Positions 42,901 through 53,811 of a DNA stretch of 64,000 bases are shown piece by piece. The notes under the pieces are model-generated. The model did no database searches. It was not told the origin of the DNA and saw only the letters and a program-made list of their open reading frames with translations. Numbering within the stretch: position 1 is the first letter of the stretch; every line of letters begins with the position of its first letter. Position numbers and translations under genes: made by a program. The stretch is from Diphasiastrum complanatum (Eukaryota > Streptophyta > Lycopodiopsida > Lycopodiales > Lycopodiaceae). The DNA is taken from positions 14,302,961 to 14,366,960 of the forward strand of contig CM055108.1 in NCBI GenBank assembly GCA_029204225.1, in the 5' to 3' direction.

Positions 42901-44219
42901 AAATCAATCATGAAGTGATGTATGTGCTTGCTAACAGTTTGAGGTATGTAGCAACTTGCTAACATTCGTTTGAGGCATGTAGCAACTTGGAATCATTTGC
43001 AAGTGTTGTTGTTATCACATCCAATTTGTATGTTGTTAAGGCTCCAACTGGTTAAATTTGCTTCAACATCATCTTTTGCTAGGTTGATTTATTTATGTTC
43101 ATCATCTTTATGATATTATATTTCCTTATCTATAGCATTTCATTTTGCTACATCAAGTGCCCCGTAGCTACAGCCTTGTGCATGTCACCAAGAGTGACAT
43201 GATTGTTTGCAATTGAAACAATGTAGAGAGCTACCTATCATAGGTAAGTTGTTTCAACTCATGGCTATGAAAGTATGACGTTTTTCATTACATAAAATAA
43301 ATCCTCCATTGGAACTATAAGCACCAAATATGGGCCATTGAGAAAAACGATCAATTTTGCTTACTAAAATTTTCCATCTCAAATTGAATGTTTCCAATTG
43401 AATGAGTTTGAGTGCTCTCATATTTCAATTCATCATTTTTCTACCTTCAATACATAAACTAGAGCTAGCTAATTTTGCATACTTGCAAACAATCTCGGTG
43501 ACATGGATTGTGACTTGAAATTAGTGAACATGTAGCTATCCATTACCCCCTATACCCCCCCCCCCCCCCCCCCCCCCCCTCCCCTCAAGCTTATCTGGAG
43601 AAGCTCAAAGTGACCCCCTTTGTTTTTATTTAGATGGTTTTGCTCTCAACATCCATGAATAGTTTTGTGATCCAAAAAGGTGAGGTGATCATCTTTTCGT
43701 GTTATGTGCAATAGCAAACATATATTCAGCACTTCTTTACATGAAGCAAGCAAATCGCATGGGAACTTTTTTTTGGAGATATGTAAATGTTGCAAGAAAG
43801 CGTACGTGAGGCTCGGGCCTTGTCCCATGAGTAAGTGTGAGGGTTTAAGTTATTAGAATTTGAGATGTAGGGTTACATGGACATTCAGGTGGCAGGTGGT
43901 TGAGTGTGGGATCTCAACACACAACCCAATGTGGTCAAACGACCATTTTAAGCAAAACTATCCAATTTGGAAGTCCAAAAAGAATAACTTGCTCATGATG
44001 AAATATGCATGAAGGACTATCATAGGGGAAGAAACATGTTCGACATTTTACATAAAGCAATATGAAAGTGACATGAAGGCACTCCACATAATCAACATAA
44101 GCACATTCCTTGGTGTCTGCTCCAAGTGAAGCATGAAAAATATGGCAAGAAATGTATGTATCAACCAATAAAGCACAATTTGAGGCGTAGATTGCTCACA
44201 GTTTAAATGGACAAACCAT
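42901..44219. other. Unassigned intergenic stretch
   Basis: No gene recognised. It includes a 25-base C tract, and the sequence after it (43,600-44,200) has no family signature. Confidence 0.4.
43555..43579. repeat. Homopolymer C25 tract
   Basis: An unbroken run of 25 C, then TCCCCTC. It is an unstable region, likely to differ between reads, and G-quadruplex prone on the minus strand. Confidence 0.9.
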
Positions 44220-45914
44220 AGTTGATCACCAATTTTTCACAAGGATGAAGGACCTTTGGGACCAATTGGAAACAATGAATGAAACGAATATGGACACAAT
44301 GAGTGTTGTGATGAATGCTCCATTGCCATCTTACAAGAGTCACCACAATGATGGTTCATGAAAGCAGCCAACATTTGAAGAGTTTTTTTGAAAAAAGAGA
44401 TTATGTGAAGAGGTCACTCCAAGAAATCAAAGGCGAATGATAAAAGCACTTGCAGCATGGTCCAATCACCAAGGGGTAGAAGTCATGGAAATTTCAAAGG
44501 ATGAGGAAATAGATCAAGTCGATCTCAGCCAACACAAGAATGTGACCATCGACAAAGTGATCAAAGCTTTCATGAAGGATCTCACAATTAAGTCAGTGAT
44601 ACTAATAATGGGTCCATGTTACTATTGTGGACAGAGTGGGCATTTCGAGAATGAATGCATAATTAAACAAGCAGCAACACATGTATGTGAAAGGGGGAGA
44701 GGTACAAATAATCATACTCAATCTCAAAATGAAAACACAACAAATTTTGCATGTAAGAAGAGTGATGGTGATAAAGTCTTGCTTTTATTGATTGATACCT
44801 TCAATAATAAGAGGGAATGGTACAAAGACTTCGGCGCATCATTTCATATTATGTCACACAAGGATAGTTCATTTACCTAAATGAAAATGACAAGCATAAT
44901 TGAGTCATTTTGGGTGATTCTATACAACATTGAAGAAATTGTAAATATGAAAGTTCAATTGCTTTTGAACACAAAGGTAACATAAAGAATTGCTCCATTG
45001 ATTTCAAATCTTGACAGAAATAAATAACAACTTCAAAGTGACTTTGTAATGCTAAAGAGCAGATAATAAATTATATATGCTTGAAACATCTTTGTCGCAA
45101 TATGTTAATGTGGCCAATGAAAATGATCAAAGTGCATTATGCATGAGATTTTTGGGCATCTCAATTATGGAAAGCTTGAAGCAACTTCATGATTGATAGA
45201 TGGTCAAAGGCATCCTTAGAACCATGGACAATACGAAGGTATATGAAGCTTGTGCACTTGGAAAGCAATCCAAACAATTAATTGTACTCATCATGCTAGA
45301 AACATCTTGGAGTGATACACATTGATATTTAGGGTCCAACACAAGCAATCTATAAAAAACTTTATCTTAATATTTTTCATTCATTGATGACTACTCCCAC
45401 AAATTATTCTTGAAACACAAGTCAAAAGGTTTCTCATACATTTTTTATAAATCTTGGTAGTATGCATAGAGTCTAATCACAATAAATTGTTATGAACTGA
45501 TCATGATGGTGAGTTCAATTCCACATATCTTGATATGTATTATCATGAAACATGTAACAAATTCCTATACATTGTAGTAGTATGGTGTTCTTGAACTAAA
45601 AAGCAAGAACCAACTCAAATGTGCATGGAGTATGCTAAAATAAAAGCTCTATTGGTTATTCATTGGTTTCAAAAACTTACAAAAAGTTTTATGTTGGTAT
45701 GAGGAAGACATATAATAGTCATGATGTTGTATTTCATGAGAAAGGGGCGCATGATCTCCATCGTGAAGATCGTGTCAGTGAGCCAATGATTATTCTTGAA
45801 GATGATGAGTATTCCATTGGTAATACTACTCTTTATCATGATGTTAATGAGGAATCTCCACAGTCATCATCCATAGATCCATCACCATCAAGAAAGTTAG
45901 GAGAAACAACATGA
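44220..45914 (+). pseudogene. Ty1/copia element 4 relic: gag, protease, integrase
   Basis: Plus strand: gag tail, intact zinc knuckle CYYCGQSGHFENEC near 44,617-44,660, protease WYKDFGASFHIM (usual DSGAS is DFGAS), pre-integrase GHLNYGKLEATS with YEACALGKQSK, integrase DDYSHKLFLKHKSKG and TDHDGEFNSTYLDMYYHETC in broken frames, then the linker HDVVFHEKG with DDEYSIGNTT. It ends abruptly at 45,914 where an opposite-strand copia begins. RT and RNase H are absent. Confidence 0.75.
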
Positions 45915-46890
45915 AGATTGTTAGTTTCATCCCATCAACTTTAATCTTTGGTACATTGCCTTCCTCAAAGATGACATCTCTAGAAATGAGAAATTTTCTT
46001 GTTGAAGGAATGCAAACCTTGTAAGCCTTGCTTACTTAACTATAGCCAACAAACACACCCTTCTTTGATGAAGGATCTTCTTTAGTTCTATCATCAAGAG
46101 TGATGTTGACAAAACAAGTACAACCAAAGATCCTACAATGCTCAGCCTCCTACCATAGACGACCTCAAAGGGAGTCTTACCATTCAAAGAAGCACTTGTC
46201 CACTTGTTACAAAAATAGTTAGCACATGTTAAAGCTTCTCCCAAAAGGACTTAGCAAGATGAGCATGTAATCTCATTGCCTTGGCACATTCACAAAGGAT
46301 TCTATTCTTCCTCTCTGCCACTCCATTCTGTTGTGGAGTCATAGGACTAGAAAACTCCCTCTTAATTCCATGTGCTACGTAAAAATCTTTGAAGTTATTT
46401 GGAATATATTCCCCTCCATTTTTGATCTCAAACATTTGATCTTTGTATTGAATTGATTTTCCACTTCATTCTTAAACTTGACAAATGCAACAAACGCTTC
46501 ATCCTTGCTTTTAAGAAGATAGACCCAAGTATACCTACTAAAGTCATCAATAAAAGTTGCAGACATCTTTGCCCCACCGTTGCTAGTTGTACTAAAAGAA
46601 TGAAGATCCGAATGCACAAGTTGAAAAACTTCTTTAGATCTAGAAGTAGATCTAGAATAAGCAAGTCTATGAGATTTGGACAAGGCACAATGTTCACAAA
46701 ATGCATTATTTGCAACAAGACTTTTAGGAAGAACAAGAACATGCTCTTTCTTTGCCATTACCTCCAAAGATATGAAGTTGGGATGGCCCAACCTTTTGTG
46801 CCAAACTTCTTGGTTTGTCAATTTCTCTCTAGCCATATATCCTTCATGCTTAGAGATCACACATGCATCAAGCTTGAAAAGTTTCAAATC
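45915..46890 (-). pseudogene. Ty1/copia element 5 relic: integrase
   Basis: Right to left: EVWHKRLGHPNFISLEVM, CEHCALSKSHRLAYSRS (pre-integrase finger), SATFIDDFSRYTWVYLLK, FKNEVENQFNTKIK, GIKREFSSPMTPQQNGVAER, NRILCECAKAMRLHAHLA, LNGKTPFEVVYGRRLS, KKGVFVGYS and ISRDVIFEEG. The DDE-type integrase core is nearly complete but frames are broken (46,240, 46,375-46,435). A 5' LTR of this orientation lies at 47,764-48,354. RT and the 3' LTR are missing because it abuts copia 4. Confidence 0.85.
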
Positions 46891-47744
46891 AAGTTATGGT
46901 GTGAAGAGTTACTTGCATTCTTAGAAAATACACAAGACTAGGCTGCCAAGAATACATAGAATTGAACAAACTTGATCAACATATGATCAACACACTAAGA
47001 TATTGATTCAACCTGTAGAACCGCATGTAAACCACACTTCTACTCTATCAAGTGATAAATACAAGCTTTACAAGTGAATGAAAGAGCACACTTGGTGAAT
47101 CACAAGACTAGCTTCACTAGCTAGTCAAAACTTGATGTTTAGATGTAGATCTAAGATCACTTCACATGATAATGTTCCTCAACCTGTTAAAAACCTGAAA
47201 AGACATTTGCATAATGGTTAAAACCTTCTAGAAAATGCTCCAATCAAATTACATAAGGAGAGTTACTTACATGCTCAACAAAGTACACCAAAATTTATGC
47301 AAAATATTGTTGACAATTTGTTCACCCAAAAGGGGATCTTTCATCTAAGTGGGAGCTTCGCTCAGCCTTTTGGAGAATTACAAAATCACTCAAAGAGTAT
47401 TTGTCATCCACTTAAGGAAAATGTTCATCCATTTAAGGAGAGTGTTCCTCCACTCAAGGAGAGTGTTCATCCACAAAAGTGGAGATTGTTAACAATAGAT
47501 TGAAAAGAACATTGTTAGTATTGAATATGCACAAGCCTCACAATCAACAAATGAATAGGTGTGATGATCCAATCTAAAATAGATTCTTCTTAGCCTCTAA
47601 TCTTCAATATGCTTTTGATCCACAAGTTCAACTCAACAAACAAAAGTTAGTAAGATTTGATCAACAATGCAATGCATAATCATGCTAGAACTTGATCAAA
47701 CATCCAAATATTACAACAAATGAAAACCTTGCTAAAAATAGTGG
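46891..47744 (-). other. Decayed leader/gag region of copia 5
   Basis: Between the integrase and the primer-binding site no gag motif was recognised. It contains a 21-bp minisatellite on the plus strand. GTGGAGAT followed by TGTTAACAATAG at about 47,487 looks like a polypurine tract and LTR start of an opposite-strand element, but no coding part supports that. Confidence 0.4.
47407..47475. repeat. 21-bp minisatellite, about 3.3 copies
   Basis: Units like ATCCACTTAAGGAAAATGTTC, with variants ending GAGAGTGTTC, recur head to tail and translate to a seven-residue repeat (HPLKENV, HPFKESV, PPLKESV). Probably a gag or linker-derived repeat. Confidence 0.8.
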
Positions 47745-47763
47745 CCAGCCAGCTATGATACCA
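47745..47763 (-). promoter_or_regulatory. Copia 5 primer-binding site
   Basis: The minus strand reads TGGTATCATAGCTGGCTGG directly after the LTR end ...TTTTTTCACA. It is one base off the standard tRNA-Met site. Confidence 0.75.
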
Positions 47764-48354
47764 TGTGAAAAAAGTGGATCTAAGATCCCAAATGTTCTGG
47801 CTAAGATCTTTGCACGACAAATTACAAAAGCTAGAAATGGCAAAGAATCCTAATGCTACCTTTGATGCACAAGAACTTGAACAAGCATTCTAAGAACTCA
47901 AGAAAATACTCAGAAATACTGAGGGCAACCTAGCATACCAGCTCTACAACAACAGCCTACCACTTTTGGAAAGCACCTAAGATCGTACACAACAATACAC
48001 ACAATGGAGGAAGAAACAATGACAATGATCTGTTGATCTCAATAAAACAATACAAAAGTTTCTTCAACCTATTTCTCCATGAAATTCAGCCTAATATAGG
48101 TGAGAGAGATGACACTCTCTCCTCTCTCTAGAACTTAGGACCCAATTATATGGCACCAGTAGCCAATTTTGGCCTATATGTCCAAATGACATGATTTTGG
48201 TGTCATTTTGAAGGTCTTGAAGTTTGAAACTTCTTCAATATGAAATATATACTAAAATCTGTCTCACACGTGTGAAAGGTCATATCCATAACTATGTGCC
48301 AAAATTACCAAATTTGGCCTAAAACTAGTCAAGAAAATGCTAACAATTTTCACA
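47764..48354 (-). repeat. Copia 5 5' LTR, inserted in copia 6 RT
   Basis: Plus strand TGTGAAAAAAGTGGATC...CTAACAATTTTCACA, 591 bp, TG...CA ended, with a primer-binding site on its left. To its right the copia 6 RT begins abruptly (SWFER at 48,355-48,370). The target duplication on the right would be ATTCT; the left partner is lost. Confidence 0.75.
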
Positions 48355-48719
48355 ATTCTTTCAAACCAGGATCTAGGAACTTGCTTGAGCCCATAGAGAG
48401 CCTTATGCAATTTACACACTTTATGCTCTAGGCCTTGAAGGACATAACCTTCTGGTTGATAAATATAAATATCTTCTTGAATGTATCCATTAAGGAATGT
48501 TGTCTGGATGTCCATATGATGAATGTCCAGATCCTCTGCAGCAGCTATAGCCAACAAGGTTCGAATAGATTGATGCTTTAACACTAGATTGAAAGTGTCA
48601 ATGTATTCTATCCTATATACTTGCTCATATGCTTTAACCCCCAGTCGAGCTTTCTATTTGGATATTGATCCATCTGGCTTGAGCTTCAGTTTGAAGATCC
48701 ATTTAGTGTCAATGAGTTT

Positions 48720-48864
48720 TGTACTGAAATCCATAAATCATAATATGGATGGACAGACTAGGATTCAAACCCAGGACCTCCCTCATACCAGATGGGATGC
48801 GCTACCACCGAGCTATCCACCCTGTTTGATAGTTCTCTCTAGAGTGTGGATTGATAATCCAACA
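48720..48864 (-). repeat. TRIM LTR, copy 1 (3' side)
   Basis: Plus strand GAAATCCATAAATCATAATA ... GATAATCCAACA. The first bases (TGTACT) differ from the TGTTAG of the other copies, so the outer edge is uncertain by about 5 bp. tRNA-like part at 48,762-48,832. Confidence 0.75.
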
Positions 48865-48980
48865 CCTCCCCTCGAGCCACACTTGGTTCAGGTCCTAGCT
48901 GCCACCTGCCCCACAACTTGGGCCACCTAACCACGACTTTGACACCATGAACTGTTAGGTCTAACTTGGCTCTGATACCA
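48865..48980 (-). other. TRIM internal domain 1
   Basis: Minus strand: primer-binding site TGGTATCAGAGCCAAG (48,980-48,965), about 85 bp non-coding, then GGCTCGAGGGGAGG (48,878-48,865) as polypurine tract. Confidence 0.8.
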
Positions 48981-49124
48981 TGTTAGAAATCCATAAATTA
49001 TAATATGGATGGACAAACTAGAATTCGAACCCAGGACCTCCCTCATACCGGATGGGATGCTCTACCACTGAGCTATCCGCCCTGTTTGATGGTTCTCTCT
49101 AGAGTGTGGATTGATATTCCAACA
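48981..49124 (-). repeat. TRIM LTR, copy 2 (middle)
   Basis: 144 bp. The plus strand starts TGTTAGAAATCC and ends GATATTCCAACA. It contains the clearest tRNA-like segment. Confidence 0.85.
49022..49083 (-). promoter_or_regulatory. tRNA-like Pol III promoter candidate inside TRIM LTR
   Basis: Minus strand: GGCGGATAGCTCAGTGG then TAGAGCATCCC ... GGGTTCGAATTC. The A box TAGCTCAGTGG fits the consensus TRGYNNANNNGG, and the B box GGTTCGAATTC (GGTTCGAATCC in LTR 3) fits GGTTCGANTCC. Their spacing of about 45 bases is typical of tRNA genes. The D arm (GCTC/GAGC) pairs perfectly. The anticodon arm and acceptor stem do not close properly, so this is a tRNA-derived relic, not a working tRNA. The other LTRs carry the same at 48,762-48,832 and 49,279-49,339. 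Confidence 0.75.
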
Positions 49125-49236
49125 CCCTCAAGCCACACTTGGTTGGGGTCCTAGCTGTCACCTACCCCACAACTTGGGCCACCTAACCTTGGGTTTGACA
49201 CCATGAACTGTTAGGTCTAACTTGGCTCTGATACCA
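49125..49236 (-). other. TRIM internal domain 2
   Basis: Minus strand: TGGTATCAGAGCCAAG at 49,236-49,221, non-coding core similar to domain 1 (TAGACCTAACAGTTCATGG), then GTGTGGCTTGAGGG before the LTR start. Confidence 0.8.
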
Positions 49237-49378
49237 TGTTAGGAATCCATAAATCATAATATGGATGGAAAGACTAGGATTCGAACCCAAGACCTCCCTC
49301 ATACCGGATGGGATGCTCTACCACTGAGCTATCCACCCTGTTTAATAGTTCTCTCTAGTGTGGATTGATATTCCAACA
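49237..49378 (-). repeat. TRIM LTR, copy 3 (5' side)
   Basis: 142 bp. The plus strand starts TGTTAGGAATCC and ends GATATTCCAACA. tRNA-like part 49,279-49,339 with a consensus B box GGTTCGAATCC. Confidence 0.85.
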
Positions 49379-51167
49379 GCAACAGAGGTAGGTTTATCAT
49401 GACTGATAAATGTTTGAGGGATGAATCGATCAGGTTGTTGTCGTTGTCAAGTAGATCTTCGAGTTGCAGATTCCCGAGTAGATGAATCTCCTAGGTGTAT
49501 GACAAGGATGTCTTCAAATTGTGGTCCAGGCCTATCGTAGGTCAAGGCCTATCGATGGTGAACGAAGTTGTTGGGACAAATTCCTTAATTTGCTACTTTT
49601 GCTTAAAATCATAGAGCTTGTCACAACATCACGGCTGAATGATATCTGACTAGTTTCAACATCGTAGATGCGATATGCTTTATGTGATGTTGAGTAACCA
49701 ATGAAAATATTTTTGCAGCTGATTGGGTCTAGTTTTTTTCTCAGATCAGATGGTATTTGGGCATAACAGAGGCATCCAAACACATGAAGGTGTTTAAGAC
49801 TTGGTTTTTTATCATATTAGGCTTCAAACGGGGTCTTAGAGTCGACTACCTTTGGGCTTGAATAGTTTTGCATATAGTAGGCTGTAGATATTGCTTCAAC
49901 CCAAAATTTCTTGGGTAACTGAGCATTGGACATTATGGATCATGCTACATCCAAAAGTATTCGATTCGTTCTTTCAGCTACTCCATTTTGTTGTGGAGTG
50001 TATTTGGCGGTGAATTGATGGTGCATGCCACATGAAGATAAGTAGTCCGCCATGTCGTCAAACATCTCTCCCCCAGAATCAGACTGTAGGGTCTTGATCC
50101 TCTGACCAATTTGAGTCTCAGTAAACTGTTTGAATTTCTTGAAACAATTGAATGCCTCAAATTTGTTCTTGATGAATATAATTTTGGTGAATCTGGAGAG
50201 TTCATCATAAAGGTGATGAAATATAAAGCCTGGCCCAAAGAGGGCACTCTCGTAGGACCACATAAATCACCATGGATTAATTCTAGAATAGACTCAGCCC
50301 TTTTGGCAATCCTTTGGGAAATATCGTCCTAAGTTGTTTCCCTAGTAAGCACATTTCACATATAGTCTAATTTCTTGTTGAGACAACGTTAATTCTCATA
50401 TAGTTGACCATACTATTATGATGCATATACAAGATAGACCTCATGTTTAAGTGCACTAATATTTGATGCCATACATGAGCATATAAATTACTCATAAAAA
50501 GTGCATAATCATGACTCAAGATATATAAATTTCCTTCTCTGTGTGCAAAGAGGACCACATTCGAATTTTTGTCAAGAATGGTACATCAACTAGAAGTAAA
50601 CAAAGTGCTATAGCCTTGATCATTGATCTTGCTTATAAACAATAAATTATTTGTTAGTTCGGGTACGTAGAGTACATCGTCAAGTTGTCTAGTGATACCA
50701 TATGGGAATTGAAGTCGAATAGAGCCTTGGCCTTCGACTTTGTGTGAGTTTGAGTCTCCAAAGAATATGTACTTTGATTCAGTTGTTGTGAGAATCCAGA
50801 ATAGGTTCTTGCAAGGAGCCATGTACTGAGAAGCACCTGAATATAGATACCATTCATAGGCATCTCTACATGATTGATCGTGTACCATCAGCACCTTCGA
50901 TTCTTCTTGGGAATTTCTGACAGAGTCAAATCCTCCTTCCTAGTGCTATTGCATCTTTTTCTTTGCTTCATTGTGCTTGAGAATCCGACAGTCCTTGATG
51001 TTGTGATTGGTTCTCTTGAAATATTTGCAAAAGAGTTTGTTCTTGGCAGATTGTTGTCGACTGTGTTGTTGTTGTTGTGTTGAATCTGTCTGCTCAGTCT
51101 TTGTCTTCTTGTCCTTGAAGTTCTTCTTCTTGGATTGTTGCTTATTAGAGTACAAGGCCATTTTTGT

Positions 51168-52340
51168 CAGATGGGTATACAAGCACGAACGATTCGACTG
51201 CAAGTGGATATACAAGAAAAAACTAAAATGACACTATTGGCCGCTACAAGGCAAGGCTTGTCGCAAAGGGCTACACGCAGAGATATAGTGTCGACTATTT
51301 TGACACATATTCGCCCATGGTGAAGATGACAAGCATAAGGCTACTCCTTGCATACGCCACACAGTACAATCTAGAAATTTACCAGATTGACGTGAAAACA
51401 ACCTTTCTCCATGGAGATCTAGAGGAGGAAATCTTCATGAAGCAACTTGAAGGCTATGAAGACCCTAACAACAGACAATATGTCTGTCGATTGCAGAGAT
51501 GCGTCTACGGTCTAAAACAGGCATCAAGGGCCTAGTACAAAAAGCTTGATGGTCTTCTGAAGTCTCTAGACTTCAATCCTACTCAACCAGACTATAATGC
51601 CTAAATCAAAAGAGTAGGAAAGGATTTTGTGATACTGACCATTTTTGTGGATGATTCGCTGATGATAGGAAACTCCTTGATGCTGATCAAAGACACAAAG
51701 AGTCTGATTTATGAAAGCTACGAAATCACAGATCTTGGAAAAGCAACAAAATGCCTAGGGTTGGAGATTAGAAGAGATCGAACAAATGGGAAAATGCACT
51801 TGAGTCAGTCAGAATATGCCAAAAAAGTGCTGAAGCAGTACCACATGATGGACTGCAAACAGAAAGCCACACCAATGATAGCTAGAGCCAAGCTCACGAA
51901 ACAAGATTGCCCAAAAACAGAAGAGGAAGAAAAGAAGATGGCGGGAACCCTACCAGAACTTAATCGGGAGTCTGATGTTCTTGACAATTTGTACCAGACC
52001 GGATTTGGCCTTCTCTGTTTACGCATTGAGCCAATTCTGTTCCAATCCTGGTCTAGCACATTGGCAAATGGCCAAACGAATCCTACAGTATCTGAAGGGT
52101 ACCCAGAATATTGGATTAATCTACAAAGCTAGAAACGAGGAGAAAGGATTCGAGCTGCATCACTATAGTGATGCGAGCTGGGCAAGCTGCAAGGATAACA
52201 ACAAGTCCATTACTGGAGGATGTACAATAGCGTGCAGAGCTACAATCAGCTGGATATGCAAAAAGCAAACCCTAGTAGCTCAATCCTCTTGCGGCCACTC
52301 TTTACCAAGCAAAGAGAGGCAATTGGATTGAACGAACAAA
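51168..52340 (+). pseudogene. Ty1/copia element 7: RT and RNase H
   Basis: Plus strand: KWIYKK, RYKARLVAKGYTQRYSVDYF and SPMVKMTSIRLLLAYAT, YQIDVKTTFLHGDLEEEIFM, VYGLKQASRA then a stop, LTIFVDDSLMIGNS (catalytic FVDD), GKATKCLGLEIRRDR, then a frameshift near 51,970 and RNase H (YSDASWASCKDNNKSITGG). It lacks gag, protease and integrase. At least three breaks. A polypurine tract and 3' LTR follow directly. Confidence 0.88.
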
Positions 52341-52349
52341 GCTGCAAGG

Positions 52350-52361
52350 TTCAAGAGGGAG
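52350..52361 (+). promoter_or_regulatory. Copia 7 polypurine tract
   Basis: TTCAAGAGGGAG directly before the LTR start TGTCAGAAATGG. Confidence 0.75.
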
Positions 52362-53102
52362 TGTCAGAAATGGTGAGCTCCTACAACTTTGTCGCAGCAC
52401 GAACAAGACACGAAGGTCGAACGAGAATAATTCGCGACAGTCAACGTGTCTTTGACACGAAGCACAAACGATTCACGAATCAATCGCGAATCATAAACGC
52501 ACCTCCAAGATCGCAAAACAAAAAGAATGAAACAAACGAAGAGAAATCCTGCCAGCTGGCAGCTCAACCAGGCTTCATGCCCAGCTGAAACGAATAGCAA
52601 CAACAGAGACTAACTAACTAGTTGATTAGCGTTAACTGGTCTTGTGATTCTATGTTTAGCTATCTTGTGAACTCCACACAGTGGAGGTATAAATGATCCT
52701 CTCTAGATCATAACCCAAAAAGAAGAGAAAAAAGAAGAGAGATCGTGAATACAGAGAGAGACGTAGCGAATAGAGTAAGAAAGCAAATATACCATAGTTG
52801 TGCATGAAAGTATGCCAACGAGCAGAACATAGCGAAAGAGCAGAGTCATACTGCCAACGAGCGACACACTGACGATCTTGCTCTAAAACCAAACTAACAA
52901 TATAGTCGCTCTATTTCGTGTATCTCTTGGCCTTGTGCTGTGTCTCTTGATTGCTAGAATAAAATATGTTATGTGATGCGTAGTTGAGTGTCTGGGATCC
53001 CGTAAGAGCTTCCGCACAAAAAGAAAATTCAAAGACAGAAAATTGTTCGTGAATCAGAATAGAGGACGAACACGACACAAGAAAGAAAAAGTTTTCGCAA
53101 CA
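52362..53102 (+). repeat. Copia 7 3' LTR
   Basis: TGTCAGAAATGGTGAGC ... TTTTCGCAACA, about 741 bp, TG...CA ended. It has a TATA-like GGTATAAATGATCC near 52,685-52,700 followed by a purine-rich stretch, as expected for a copia LTR promoter. No partner LTR in the window, so the right end is inferred from the terminal CA and the start of another copia gag at 53,110. Confidence 0.65.
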
Positions 53103-53109
53103 ATTTTCT

Positions 53110-53720
53110 TGTTGCTTGATGTAGATAAGATTTTTCTCCTTACTTCTTCTTGCAATAGACTTGTTGTCAACTTCTAGAGTGATAGCGCAGGAGTATTGCT
53201 CAAAAGCAATACTAGATTGTTGTAGGAGGGAGGAATACTGGCAAGAAGAGACATAGTAGAATCTTCTTCCGAAATTGGCAAACCTATTACAACTAATTGA
53301 TTCAACAACTGCTTGAACTCATTCTATTAATCGCTGACTGGGGTACCTTCACTCATTTTGAGGGTAAGGACCTTCTTTCTCAGAAAGATACCAGTTGACA
53401 CATCTGATGTTTCATAAATTCTTATCCCATGCTTCTTTCGAAGTGAAACAATTTGATACATGGGCTATATGAGTATCTTTCAGATTAAAGGATACAATGG
53501 CAAGTGCTTTGCCATCCCTTGCCACCCATACGGGTAACAGTTCTGGTTCAAACGGTCTGGCTATTGAACCATTAACATATTCCCATAGCTCCTTTTTTAT
53601 TAGTGTCATCCTCATATTGAATTTCCACATGTGGAAATCATCTTTGTTGAACTTATTGATCAATCGAATTTTTAAGGTTGATCCTTCCATGAAGATCGAA
53701 GAACAGAGATTGTACACAAA
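53110..53720 (-). pseudogene. Ty1/copia element 8 gag
   Basis: Right to left: MEGSTLKIRLINKFNKDDFH, MWKFNMRMTLIKKELWEYVN, ALAIVSFNLKDTHIAHVS, CFTSKEAWD, then in broken frames GIFLRKKVLTLKMSEGTPVS and PPSYNNL, LSNTPALSLEVDN. This is the copia gag N-terminal and UBN2 region. A primer-binding site lies upstream at 53,799-53,811. Confidence 0.8.
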
Positions 53721-53798
53721 TCAATTATTAACTAGGTCTTAAAATATGGACCTATTTTGGTTCTTTTAATCTCAAGACTCTAGTGCATCCAAAATCAT

Positions 53799-53811
53799 GG
53801 CTTTGATACCA
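53799..53811 (-). promoter_or_regulatory. Copia 8 primer-binding site
   Basis: The minus strand reads TGGTATCAAAGCC. A second similar site, TGGTATTAGAGC, lies at about 53,833-53,844, so the primer-binding region appears duplicated; the true LTR end may be at either. Confidence 0.65.

Larger units (their letters stand above)
48720..49378 (-). mobile_element. TRIM-like retroelement array, three LTRs with tRNA-like cores
   Basis: Three LTRs of about 142-145 bp alternate with two internal parts of 112-116 bp. On the minus strand each internal part begins with TGGTATCAGAGCCAAG (tRNA-Met primer-binding site) right after an LTR end ...TAACA, and finishes with GGCTCGAGGGGAGG or GGCTTGAGGG (polypurine tract) right before the next LTR start TGTTGGA. 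No coding capacity. This is the architecture of a terminal-repeat retrotransposon in miniature, in a tandem LTR-internal-LTR-internal-LTR form. Each LTR contains a tRNA-like segment. It interrupts copia 6 between integrase and RT. No clear target duplication is visible. Confidence 0.85.
48355..51165 (-). pseudogene. Ty1/copia element 6, gag to RT
   Basis: Right to left: basic gag tail (SNKQQSKKKNFKDKKTKTEQ) with a decayed knuckle CKYFKRTNHNIKDC; protease EWYLYSGASQYMAPC; pre-integrase (WHQILVHLNMRSILYMHHN); integrase (DELSRFTKIIFIKNKFEAF, LQSDSGGEMFDD, HHQFTAKYTPQQNGVAER, MFGCLCYAQIPSDLRKKLDP, SQISFSRDVV); linker; then, beyond an inserted TRIM-like array, RT ([58 protein letters not shown]). 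It stops at the copia 5 LTR. Frame breaks and a lost Cys in the knuckle. Confidence 0.85.

Noticed and set aside
48589-48930. 113-aa plus-strand ORF
   Set aside because: It overlaps the copia RT (opposite strand) and the TRIM LTR; no motif of its own.
48762-49339. Three functional tRNA genes
   Set aside because: A and B boxes and the D arm are good, but the anticodon arm does not form a standard 5-bp stem with 7-base loop and the acceptor stem pairs poorly; all three are embedded in LTRs.
48720-49378. 5S rRNA-bearing Cassandra TRIM
   Set aside because: The LTR core carries tRNA-type A and B boxes, and no 5S gene sequence is recognisable.
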